A stretch of DNA of 33,976 nt from Treponema sp. (lineage in GTDB: Bacteria > Spirochaetota > Spirochaetia > Treponematales > Breznakiellaceae). The stretch spans positions 1-33,976 of the forward strand of contig JAISBS010000106.1 of the NCBI GenBank assembly GCA_031266075.1, written 5' to 3'. Below the pieces are notes generated by a model that was not told the DNA's origin, ran no database searches, and worked only from the letters and a program-made list of their open reading frames with translations. Positions within the stretch are counted from its first letter, which is position 1; each line of letters opens with the position of its first letter. The position numbers were made by a program, and so were the translations under genes. Shown here one piece after another: positions 23,621 through 30,376 of the stretch.

Positions 23621-24583
23621 TCAGGGGTGTAAAGATCCGGCGGCCCGCCGCAATTCCCGCGCCAGCCTCCGGTCGGCAATCCTTCCGGGGGGAAACACCG
23701 GTTTTGACGGGACCCCGTCCCCCTCCCCCCGCTTCGCCTGCCGCAGCGCCTCCCCGGCCAGGGCCCAGGGGGAATCGTCAAAGATGACGAAGGTCTCCCG
23801 GGAAGTCAGGGCCGGATCCAGCCAGGAAAAGAGGATCACCGGGATTTTCAGGTTCAGATTCAGGTATTCTGCGGCCCCGCCGGTCAAAATGACGCAGGAA
23901 GCGTCCGCCACCCCTTCATATTCGGCGGGCGAATTGAGAAACCGGGGCTGAATCCCGGCGCCCCGGGCCCGCAGCCCCGCCGAAAGGGCGCTTTTGTCCG
24001 CCGGGGACAAGGTCTGTTCCTGAAAAACCAGAATTTCCCTCCCCGCCGCCGCGTCCCCGCCGGGCCCCGGTTTTTCCGTGGCGGGGACCTGCCGGGACCG
24101 GGCCGCCAGAGCCGCGCAAAGCCCGGCCCGGTAAAAATCGTCCTGCCGCCGGGTCCTGACAAACGCCGGCTCCCCGGCCGCCCGGCCCCTCTCCGGCGGC
24201 CCGGCGGCGTCTCCGTCCATATCGGGCCGGGAATCCAGGATAACCACCCGCACCCGGGGATGCCGGGCCGCGTAACGCCGGGCCCCGTCCGCGTAACGGT
24301 AGGGAAAAATCACCCCGTAGGGCCGGGAAGCCGCCGCCTCCACCGCGAAGACGATCAGATCCGGCCCGGCGTTTTCCGCCGCCGGTGCGGGCTTTACCCG
24401 CCGGAACAGGGCGAAGGAGGCCCCGGCCTGCCGCTGTTTGATCCGTGAAGCGCCGTAGATTTCCATAAAAGGGGCGTCGGTAACGATGAGAACCGGGGAG
24501 CGGAACAGAAATATGAGCCCCGGCAGGGCAAGGACGAGAAAAAGCCCGGAAAAAAACAAGACCCGCCGATCCTTCCATTGCAT
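23621..24583 (-). CDS. Signal-anchored protein of unknown function
   Basis: I do not recognise a named family. The 320-residue product has a basic N-terminus and one hydrophobic segment (VLFFSGLFLVLALPGLIFLF, about 7-26), likely a signal anchor or uncleaved signal peptide, with the remainder in the periplasm. Alternating strand/helix stretches (PDLIVFAVEAAASRPYGVIFPY, VRVVILDSRPDMDGD, REILVFQEQTLSPADKSALSAGLRARG, ASCVILTGGAAEYLNLNLKIPVILFSWLDPAL) resemble a type 1 periplasmic binding-protein fold, which is inference only. Start ATG at 24583 has no ribosome site; a -10-like TATCTT lies 6 nt upstream. The frame stays open 165 bp further into the fba promoter region. Confidence 0.78.
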   Translation of the reverse strand: MQWKDRRVLFFSGLFLVLALPGLIFLFRSPVLIVTDAPFMEIYGASRIKQRQAGASFALFRRVKPAPAAENAGPDLIVFAVEAAASRPYGVIFPYRYADGARRYAARHPRVRVVILDSRPDMDGDAAGPPERGRAAGEPAFVRTRRQDDFYRAGLCAALAARSRQVPATEKPGPGGDAAAGREILVFQEQTLSPADKSALSAGLRARGAGIQPRFLNSPAEYEGVADASCVILTGGAAEYLNLNLKIPVILFSWLDPALTSRETFVIFDDSPWALAGEALRQAKRGEGDGVPSKPVFPPGRIADRRLARELRRAAGSLHP

Positions 24584-24589
24584 AGGGAA

Positions 24590-24619
24590 AAGATACCGGA
24601 ACCGCCTCCCCCCAGGCAA
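24590..24619 (-). promoter_or_regulatory. Candidate promoter abutting the 24583 start codon
   Basis: TTGCCT (24614-24619), an 18-bp spacer and TATCTT (24590-24595) lie 6 nt before the ATG with no Shine-Dalgarno between. Each hexamer matches consensus at four of six positions, so support is modest on its own; three other genes in the window show the same arrangement. Confidence 0.35.
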
Positions 24620-24640
24620 GGGCCGAAGTTCCCCTGTTCC

Positions 24641-24669
24641 TTGACCAAGCCTCCCCCATATCCTACTAT
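24641..24669 (+). promoter_or_regulatory. Sigma-70 promoter of fba
   Basis: TTGACC (24641-24646), 17-bp spacer, TACTAT (24664-24669). The leader of about 75 nt includes a G+C-rich inverted repeat, CCAGGCC-c-GGCCTGG at 24693-24707, and ends with AAGGAG before fba. Confidence 0.55.
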
Positions 24670-24748
24670 TGAAGAAGCACGAATGAGCCTGTCCAGGCCC
24701 GGCCTGGGGAGAGCCCCGAATCTTATCTCGCAAAACAAGGAGCGCCAA

Positions 24749-25747
24749 ATGACCAGCTATACCGATCTCGGCCTGGTGAACACCAGGGAGCTATTCAAAA
24801 AGGCGGTGAGCGGCGGCTACGCCATACCGGCTTACAATTTCAACAATATGGAACAGATGCAGGCGATTATTCAGGCCTGTGTGGAAACCAAATCGCCGGT
24901 GATCCTCCAGGTTTCCTCGGGGGCCCGGAAATACGCCAACCAGAACCTCTTGAAAAACATGGCAAAAGGGGCGGTGGAATACGCCCACGAACTGGGCCAT
25001 GACATTCCCATTGTCCTCCATTTGGATCACGGGGACAGCTTTGAACTCTGCAAGGACTGTATCGAAACGGGGTTTTCCTCGGTGATGATCGACGGCTCCC
25101 ACCTGCCCTATGACGAGAACGTGGCCCTGACCAAAAAGGTCTGCGAGTTCGCCCATTCCCGGAAGGATTACGTAACCGTGGAAGGGGAACTGGGCGTTCT
25201 GGCCGGGGTGGAGGACGACGTGTCCGCCGAACACAGCCACTACACCCAGCCTGAAGAAGTGGAAGATTTTGTAAAGAAGACCGGGGTCGATTCGCTGGCC
25301 ATTTCCATCGGCACCAGTCATGGCCGGGCCAAATTCAAACCCGAACAGTGTACCCGGGACGCCAATGGCATCCTTATCCCCCCACCCCTGCGCTTCGACA
25401 TTCTGGAGGCCATCGAAAAAAAGCTCCCCGGCTTCCCCATCGTCCTCCACGGCTCGTCTTCGGTTCCCGTTGAATATGTCCAGATGATCGAAAAATACGG
25501 CGGCAAGTTGACCGACTCGGTGGGTATCCCCGAAGAACAACTCCGCCGGGCCGCCAAAAGCGCGGTCTGCAAGATCAACATCGACTCCGACGGGCGGCTG
25601 GCCATGACCGCCCTGATCCGCAAGGTCTTTGCGGAAAAACCGGACGAATTTGATCCCCGGAAATATCTGGGCCCCGCCCGGGACGAACTGAAAAAGCTCT
25701 ACGCCCACAAAAACCAGAACGTGCTGGGCTCGGCGGGCCAGGCGTAG
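24749..25747 (+). CDS. fba: Class II fructose-bisphosphate aldolase
   Basis: Zinc-dependent aldolase of glycolysis, cleaving fructose 1,6-bisphosphate to glyceraldehyde 3-phosphate and dihydroxyacetone phosphate. The 332-residue product shows the class II pattern: AIPAYNFNNMEQMQAII, the catalytic/metal region PIVLHLDHGDSFELCKDCIETGFSSVMIDGSHLPYDENV, VEGELGVLAGVEDDV, AISIGTSHG, IVLHGSSSVP (metal His) and CKINIDSDGRLAMTALIR. ATG at 24749 has AAGGAG 6 nt upstream; the open frame extends further up but without homology. It is divergent from the unknown 23621-24583 gene. Adjacency to flaA genes is, as I recall, shared with T. pallidum. Confidence 0.96.
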   Translation: MTSYTDLGLVNTRELFKKAVSGGYAIPAYNFNNMEQMQAIIQACVETKSPVILQVSSGARKYANQNLLKNMAKGAVEYAHELGHDIPIVLHLDHGDSFELCKDCIETGFSSVMIDGSHLPYDENVALTKKVCEFAHSRKDYVTVEGELGVLAGVEDDVSAEHSHYTQPEEVEDFVKKTGVDSLAISIGTSHGRAKFKPEQCTRDANGILIPPPLRFDILEAIEKKLPGFPIVLHGSSSVPVEYVQMIEKYGGKLTDSVGIPEEQLRRAAKSAVCKINIDSDGRLAMTALIRKVFAEKPDEFDPRKYLGPARDELKKLYAHKNQNVLGSAGQA

Positions 25748-25760
25748 AAGCCCATTTATC

Positions 25761-25806
25761 GTGGTTTTTGTGTCTTTTTTCGTAGGAAAAAGACGCAAAA
25801 ATCCAC
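25761..25806. terminator. Bidirectional terminator between convergent fba and membrane gene
   Basis: GTGGTTTTTGTGTCTTTTT and AAAAAGACGCAAAAATCCAC form a long imperfect stem around CGTAGG, with T-runs inside the arms on both strands. It lies 13 bp after the fba stop and 15 bp from the stop of the opposing gene, the right place to serve both. Confidence 0.65.
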
Positions 25807-25821
25807 AAGCGCGACAGGCTC

Positions 25822-26430
25822 CTAGGCGCTTTTTACCGCGGATTGAATGACGGAAACCACCGCGGGGGCTAAAACAACCAGCAGCAGACAGAAGCCCGAA
25901 AGGGTCCGTTGGGAGAAAAAGGCCCAATAGGTTGTGGCCGCCAGGACGGGTATGGCCAGTATGGCAAGACCGGCAAGGATCAGCACCCAGGGGCGGGCGG
26001 AAGCAGCGATGCCGATAAAAAACGGAATCCCCACCGCAATGGCGGTCCAAAGCAGGGGAGCCAGCACCAGCAGCGCCGGGTCGTTCAGGGAACTCCAGCC
26101 CACCGAGCGGATGGCCGCCACAGGGATGAGCCAGAGCAGGGCGAAATTGGTAAAATCCGCGGCGCCCGACAAAAGCCGGAAGGCGGTAAACAGCAAATAG
26201 ACGAGGATGGGGATAAGGGCCGGCAGGGCTACAATGTCCACAAAGCCGCTCATCCAGCGGGAAAGACCGAAGCCGCCGGAGTGTATCAGGGGGCCGAAGG
26301 AAATCTGAAAAACCGCCGCCACGCCCCCCAGCAGAAGGGCCAGCGCTCCGCCGCTGCCGCCCTCGGCATCGCCAAGGGAGCGCCTGAACAGATAAAACAG
26401 GGGCGTCCACAAAAAGCAGAAAAGGCTCAT
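25822..26430 (-). CDS. Multi-pass membrane protein of unknown function
   Basis: The 202-residue product has about five or six hydrophobic helices (for example ALALLLGGVAAVFQISF, IVALPALIPILVYLLFTAFRLL, LVLAPLLWTAIAVGIPFFIGIA, WVLILAGLAILAIPVLAATTYW, LSGFCLLLVVLAPAVVSVIQ) joined by short polar loops with a FGPLIHSGGFGLSRW segment near residue 45. This resembles Yip1/DUF-type small inner-membrane proteins, but no family can be named with confidence. The ATG at 26430 has no good ribosome site; a promoter-like element ends 7 nt upstream. It is convergent with fba. Confidence 0.75.
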   Translation of the reverse strand: MSLFCFLWTPLFYLFRRSLGDAEGGSGGALALLLGGVAAVFQISFGPLIHSGGFGLSRWMSGFVDIVALPALIPILVYLLFTAFRLLSGAADFTNFALLWLIPVAAIRSVGWSSLNDPALLVLAPLLWTAIAVGIPFFIGIAASARPWVLILAGLAILAIPVLAATTYWAFFSQRTLSGFCLLLVVLAPAVVSVIQSAVKSA

Positions 26431-26437
26431 GGGGGCT

Positions 26438-26466
26438 ATTCTACCTCATGGGCCTTTTGCTTACAA
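26438..26466 (-). promoter_or_regulatory. Candidate promoter abutting the 26430 start codon
   Basis: TTGTAA (26461-26466), 17-bp spacer and TAGAAT (26438-26443, one mismatch) end 7 nt before the ATG. The -35 box overlaps the first hairpin of the palindrome chain at 26463-26621. Confidence 0.5.
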
Positions 26467-26621
26467 TAGAGGGAAGCTCTATTGTTCCGGCGTTTATTGG
26501 ACTTGTTCAATAACCCGGTTGGTTATCGCGGACTAAAGTCCGACACAAGTCTCGCAAAATGCTCCGCATTTTTGCTGCTTTTAAGTGGAAGTTGTTTAAA
26601 AACTGAAGTTTTTAAACAACT
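26463..26621. repeat. Chain of hairpins with a three-way-junction-like module
   Basis: Within this 159-bp gene-free stretch almost every base can pair. ACAATAGAG/CTCTATTGT (463-485) is followed by GACTTGT (500-506)/ACAAGTC (545-551) enclosing two hairpins, ATAACC/GGTTAT (510-526) and CGGACT/AGTCCG (529-542); then GCAAAATGC/GCATTTTTGC (554-575); then a perfect 15-bp stem AGTTGTTTAAAAACT/AGTTTTTAAACAACT (590-621). No coding frame of note is present. Candidates are an interspersed palindromic repeat, a structured RNA, or an insulator between the divergent membrane gene and the infC operon. Confidence 0.7.
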
Positions 26622-26644
26622 CTATTTCCCCCCATGGCGATCAC

Positions 26645-26674
26645 TGGACAAGGTCCCCATAAATTCGGTACAAT
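26645..26674 (+). promoter_or_regulatory. Sigma-70 promoter of the infC operon
   Basis: TGGACA (26645-26650), 18-bp spacer, TACAAT (26669-26674); each hexamer has one mismatch. The predicted leader from about 26681 is about 60 nt and can form a GCCCC/GGGGC stem before the AGGAGG ribosome site. Confidence 0.6.
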
Positions 26675-26743
26675 ACGGACAAGTAACCGGTTCCGCCCCG
26701 TTGAGCCGGGCATCGCGGTCTTGAGGGGCCAGTAGGAGGTCAG

Positions 26744-27271
26744 TTGTCGGATAAGGATTTACGAATTAACGAACAAATTCGGGTGCGGGAAGTCCGCCTC
26801 ATCAGGGATGAAGGAGACCAGGGTATCATGAGTACCCAGGAAGCCCTCGAAATAGCCAGGGAACAGGGTCTGGACCTGGTGGAAGTCGCCCCCCAGGCGG
26901 TCCCCCCGGTGGTCAAGATTCTGGATTACGGCAAGTTCAAATTCGAGAATGAAAAGAAAATCCGGGATTCAAAGAAGAAGCAAAAACTCCTGAAGCTGAA
27001 AGAAATCCGGATGCAGCCGAAGATCGACGACCACGATCTGGATTTCAAGTCCAAACACGTTCGGGAATTTCTTGCGGAGGGTAACAAGGTCAAGGTAACG
27101 ATTCGTTTCCGGGGCCGGGAGCTTGCCCATACGGAACTCGGGCTGGACGTGCTGAAAGACGTGTTGGCGCGTATCGAAGGGGACTATGTGATGGACAAGG
27201 CCCCGGCCATGGAAGGCCGTTTTATGTCCATGGTGTTGAGCCCCAAGGCCAAAAAACAGGGTCCCTCCTGA
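26744..27271 (+). CDS. infC: Translation initiation factor IF-3, TTG start
   Basis: IF-3 binds the 30S subunit, keeps it apart from 50S and proofreads start codons. The 175-residue product has the N-domain ([62 protein letters not shown]), a basic linker helix ([21 protein letters not shown]) and the C-domain ([23 protein letters not shown]). The start is TTG, with AGGAGG 4 nt upstream; no ATG or GTG is available before the conserved N-domain. A rare start codon is typical of infC and is known in E. coli to allow IF-3 to repress its own translation. It heads the infC-rpmI-rplT operon. Confidence 0.97.
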   Translation: MSDKDLRINEQIRVREVRLIRDEGDQGIMSTQEALEIAREQGLDLVEVAPQAVPPVVKILDYGKFKFENEKKIRDSKKKQKLLKLKEIRMQPKIDDHDLDFKSKHVREFLAEGNKVKVTIRFRGRELAHTELGLDVLKDVLARIEGDYVMDKAPAMEGRFMSMVLSPKAKKQGPS

Positions 27272-27306
27272 TTTTTTGAAACTTTGATAAAAAACGGAGC
27301 GGCATT

Positions 27307-27507
27307 ATGCCAAAGATGAAAACCAAAAAAAGCGCCGCCAAGCGCTATTCCTTTACCGGGACCGGCAAGGTTAAATACAAAAAACAGAACCTGCGCCATA
27401 TCCTCACCAAAAAATCGACCAAACGAAAGCGGAATCTCCGCCATCCGGGCATTTTGTCCGGCGATAACGTTTCGGTTATCAAAAAGCGGCTCCTCCCCTA
27501 CGGGTAG
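27307..27507 (+). CDS. rpmI: Ribosomal protein L35 (bL35)
   Basis: Small basic protein of the large ribosomal subunit. The 66-residue product has the family pattern [26 protein letters not shown], followed by [19 protein letters not shown] and the [15 protein letters not shown] ending. CGGAG lies 7 nt before ATG. The gap from infC is 35 bp. Confidence 0.97.
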   Translation: MPKMKTKKSAAKRYSFTGTGKVKYKKQNLRHILTKKSTKRKRNLRHPGILSGDNVSVIKKRLLPYG

Positions 27508-27530
27508 GGCCTGTGTAAGCGAGGCAGATC

Positions 27531-27905
27531 ATGTCAAGAGCGGTAGACGGTTCCAAACGGAAGAACCATCGGAAAAAGATACTGAAACAGGCCAAAGGCT
27601 ATTGGGGCCGCCGGCATTCCAACTACAAAACCGCCAAGGACGCGGTAACCAAGGCCCTGTCCTACGCATACCGGGACCGGAAAGACCGGAAGGGCGATTT
27701 CCGCCGGATCTGGATCATCCGGATCAACGCCGCCTGCCAGTCCGAAGGAATTTCCTATTCCCGGCTCATGGACGGCCTGAACAAGGCGGGAGTAACCATC
27801 AACCGGAAGGCGCTGGCTTTTCTGGCCATGGAAGACGCCGCGGCTTTTAAATCCGTGGCGGATCAGGCAAAAAGCGCCCTGGCCAAAACCGCGCTGGGGG
27901 CCTAG
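27531..27905 (+). CDS. rplT: Ribosomal protein L20 (bL20)
   Basis: Binds 23S rRNA early in 50S assembly and in several bacteria represses its own operon. The 124-residue product shows the long basic N-terminal helix ([61 protein letters not shown]) and the globular C-terminal part ([31 protein letters not shown]). GAGG precedes the ATG at 6 nt. No clear L20-leader mimic is recognised in the infC leader. Confidence 0.97.
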   Translation: MSRAVDGSKRKNHRKKILKQAKGYWGRRHSNYKTAKDAVTKALSYAYRDRKDRKGDFRRIWIIRINAACQSEGISYSRLMDGLNKAGVTINRKALAFLAMEDAAAFKSVADQAKSALAKTALGA

Positions 27906-27906
27906 C

Positions 27907-28344
27907 ATGGTCAGCCTTGAGCAGGTCAAACTCCTGGAAACCAAGGTCGCCAGGGCGATAGACTATGTCGAGCGGGTATCCGGGGAAAACGCCGTTTTAC
28001 AGGAAAAACTCGATTCCTACCAGAGACGGATTGATGAGCTTGAGGTTTTGGTACAGCGTTTCAAGGAAGATCAGGGCCGCATTGAGGACGGAATTCTGTC
28101 CGCCCTGGACCGGTTGAATCAGTTTGAAGACGCCATCGAAAAAAGCCTGGCCAACCAGGGCGTGTCCCGGGAGCTTCCGGCGGGAGAAAGCGGCCCCGCC
28201 CAAACCGGCCCGGTGGTCCCCGCCGGGGATTCCGGTATCGGAGAAGAGGCCGGACCCGCGGAACCGGAACATTGCCCCGAAGAGGGCGGCGCCGGGGAAG
28301 ATGGCGAAAAAACCGCGGAAAACGGGGAACTGGATATTTTTTAA
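27907..28344 (+). CDS. Coiled-coil protein, ZapB-like
   Basis: The 145-residue product begins with about 75 residues of strong heptad coiled coil (SLEQVKLLETKVARAIDYVERVSGENAVLQEKLDSYQRRIDELEVLVQRFKEDQ) and ends with a disordered Gly/Pro/Glu-rich tail. Size, coiled coil and its position directly before zapA suggest a ZapB-type Z-ring-associated factor, which would bridge ZapA to other partners. That is inference from context; sequence alone shows only a coiled coil. The ATG is one base after the rplT stop, so it is part of the same operon. Confidence 0.82.
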   Translation: MVSLEQVKLLETKVARAIDYVERVSGENAVLQEKLDSYQRRIDELEVLVQRFKEDQGRIEDGILSALDRLNQFEDAIEKSLANQGVSRELPAGESGPAQTGPVVPAGDSGIGEEAGPAEPEHCPEEGGAGEDGEKTAENGELDIF

Positions 28345-28353
28345 GGGGATTTC

Positions 28354-28656
28354 GTGCCAAACAGCGATCTTCGGCTGGATATACTGGGGGCCTCCTTTTC
28401 CATCACCGCCGATGAAGAGAGCGCCTATCTGGACGAAGTCCTCAGCCGGTACCGGCGGGCCGTTGAAGAAACCCAGGCGCGTACGGGTCTGACCGATCCC
28501 CTGAAAACGGCGATCCTCACCGGGTTTTTGCTCTGCGATGAAATCCACAAACTGAAAAACCGGGAGGGCGGCGAGGCCGAAGAAGCGGAAGCGCTTACCC
28601 GGCGGCTTATCGCCCGGATCGATGAAGCGCTGGGGAACAACGTTTTCTTCCCGTGA
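28354..28656 (+). CDS. zapA: Cell division protein ZapA
   Basis: ZapA is a small protein that bundles FtsZ filaments. The 100-residue product has the N-terminal beta-hairpin domain (LRLDILGASFSITADEESAYLDEVLSRYRRAVEETQ) and a helical C-terminus (DPLKTAILTGFLLCDEIHKLKN) suited to coiled-coil tetramers. The start is GTG with AAGGGG 5 nt upstream. FtsZ itself is coded on the other strand at 11859-13085, so two arms of division control flank this window. Confidence 0.85.
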   Translation: MPNSDLRLDILGASFSITADEESAYLDEVLSRYRRAVEETQARTGLTDPLKTAILTGFLLCDEIHKLKNREGGEAEEAEALTRRLIARIDEALGNNVFFP

Positions 28657-29921
28657 TGAACGGTCTTTTCCGGCTGAAAAATACGATAAAACACTACGAA
28701 TGGGGCTCCCCTTCCTGTATCCCCCGGCTTTTGGGGCGGGACGGCGAGGGCCGCCCCTGGGCGGAACTCTGGATGGGAGTGCATCCCGGCGGCCCCTCGG
28801 AAACGGAATTCCGGGGGGAAACCCGGAGCCTGGCGGACCTTATCGCCGGGAACCCGGAAGGTTTTTTGGGAAAGGCGGCGGCGGAAAAATTCGGCGGCCT
28901 CCCCTTCCTGTTCAAATTTCTGGCCGCGGCAAAACCCCTTTCCATCCAGGCCCACCCGAACCGGGAACAGGCCCGGCGGGGTTTTGACCGGGAAAACCGG
29001 GAGGGCATAGCCCTGGACGCGCCCCACCGGAACTACAAGGATCCCAACCACAAGCCGGAAATTCTCTACGCCCTGAGCCCCTTCCGGGCCATGTGCGGGT
29101 TCCGGGAGCCGGAGGAGACACGGCGGAACCTAGAACGGCTCCTTTCCGGCGCCCCTTCTTCCCTGCGGCGGGGCCTGGCCCCGCTGACAGCAGCCCTGGC
29201 CGGGACGAACGCCGGAGGGGGGGCGGAATCCGGGGCACTGCGGGCCTTTTTTTCCGCCCTCTTTGCCCTGCCCCCGGAACTCCGGCGGGAACTTTCCGGC
29301 CATATCACGAGCCGCCGGGAGACCGGGGCCGCCGATGCCGGGGCGGACGCCTGCATGACCGCCTTTGCGGAACGCTACCCCGGCGACCCGGCGGTCATCG
29401 CTCCCCTGTACCTGAACCTTCTGGAACTACAGCCCGGCGAGGCGGTGTATCTGGAGGCCGGGGTTCTCCACGCCTACCTCGAAGGCTTCGGCATGGAACT
29501 GATGGCCAATTCCGATAATGTCCTGCGGGGGGGCCTGACCCCGAAATATGTTGACCCGCCGGAACTGATGCGGATCCTCGATTTTTCCCCCCGGCGGCCC
29601 GCGATTTTGAAGCCCCCGGAACCGGAACCGGACTGGTACGCCTGCGCCGCCCCCTGCGAAGAATTTTCCCTCTCGGCGCTGAGGAGCCGGGGGGGAAGCG
29701 GGCTTTTCCCGGAAACAGGCCCGGCGATTCTGGCCCTCACCGGGGGAAAGGCCCGGCTTTTCCGGGGGGGGCAGGAACTGGATCTTTCGCCCGGCGAATC
29801 GGTGTTTATCCCCCCAGGGGAGCCCGGCGAGGCCCTGCGGTATTCCGGCTCCTTTCGCGCCTGCGTCGCCGCCCTGCCCACAGCAGGGGGAGGCGGGCCT
29901 GCGGCGGCGGGCGGGGCATGA
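28656..29921 (+). CDS. manA: Mannose-6-phosphate isomerase, class I
   Basis: Zinc enzyme interconverting fructose 6-phosphate and mannose 6-phosphate, linking glycolysis to mannose use or GDP-mannose synthesis. The 421-residue cupin protein shows the type I pattern: NTIKHYEWGS, AELWMGVHPGGPS, FKFLAAAKPLSIQAHPN (zinc ligands Gln98 and His100), the NHKPEILYAL segment (Glu135) and VYLEAGVLHAYLEGFGMELMANSDNVLRGGLTPKYVD with the third histidine. ATG at 28656 overlaps the zapA stop by one base; a GTG one codon earlier is an alternative. Its pairing with division genes is probably incidental. Confidence 0.95.
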   Translation: MNGLFRLKNTIKHYEWGSPSCIPRLLGRDGEGRPWAELWMGVHPGGPSETEFRGETRSLADLIAGNPEGFLGKAAAEKFGGLPFLFKFLAAAKPLSIQAHPNREQARRGFDRENREGIALDAPHRNYKDPNHKPEILYALSPFRAMCGFREPEETRRNLERLLSGAPSSLRRGLAPLTAALAGTNAGGGAESGALRAFFSALFALPPELRRELSGHITSRRETGAADAGADACMTAFAERYPGDPAVIAPLYLNLLELQPGEAVYLEAGVLHAYLEGFGMELMANSDNVLRGGLTPKYVDPPELMRILDFSPRRPAILKPPEPEPDWYACAAPCEEFSLSALRSRGGSGLFPETGPAILALTGGKARLFRGGQELDLSPGESVFIPPGEPGEALRYSGSFRACVAALPTAGGGGPAAAGGA

Positions 29922-30376
29922 CGATTTTTGTCGACGCCGATTCCTGCCCCCGCCCGGCCAGGGAACTGGTACTCCGGGCCGCGGCCCGGACGGGAGTCCG
30001 GGCGGTTTTCGCGGCGAACCGCCCCATACCGGGGATCGGCGGGAATGCGGCCATGGAACTGTGCCCCCCCGGCGAAGGTTCCGCGGACAACCGGATTGTG
30101 GAGCTGGCCCGGCCAGGGGACATGGTCATCACCAGGGACATTCCCCTGGCCCGGCGGCTGGTGGAAGCGTCCGTTTTGGTAATGGACGACCGGGGCCAGG
30201 TCTATACCGCGGAAAACATCCGGGAACGCCTTTCCATCCGGGACTTTATGGTGAACCTGGCGGAAAGCGGCCTGGGAATGGCGCGAACCGCCAATTACGG
30301 CAGACGGGAACTCAAAACCATGGCGGACAGCCTGGACCGGAATCTGACCCGTCTGATCCGGGAAAGCTCCGGTTAG
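29918..30376 (+). CDS. YaiI/YqxD family protein (UPF0178, DUF188)
   Basis: Small conserved protein with a PIN/NYN-like nuclease fold; its substrate is unknown. The 152-residue product has the family signatures IFVDADSCPRPARELVLRAAARTG, GSADNRIVELARPGDMVITRDIPLARRLVE, DDRGQVYTAENIRERL and the C-terminal LDRNLTRLI. Conserved aspartates (DAD near residue 6, D in ADNRI and TRDIPLA) fit a metal site. It overlaps manA by four bases (ATGA) and ends tail to tail with the opposing HD-GYP gene, sharing the bases of the two stop codons. Confidence 0.93.
   Translation: MTIFVDADSCPRPARELVLRAAARTGVRAVFAANRPIPGIGGNAAMELCPPGEGSADNRIVELARPGDMVITRDIPLARRLVEASVLVMDDRGQVYTAENIRERLSIRDFMVNLAESGLGMARTANYGRRELKTMADSLDRNLTRLIRESSG

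Noticed and set aside
24791-26410. Open minus-strand frame of about 539 codons opposite fba and into the membrane gene
   Set aside because: It is antisense to fba and out of frame with the membrane protein; composition is unlike a real protein.
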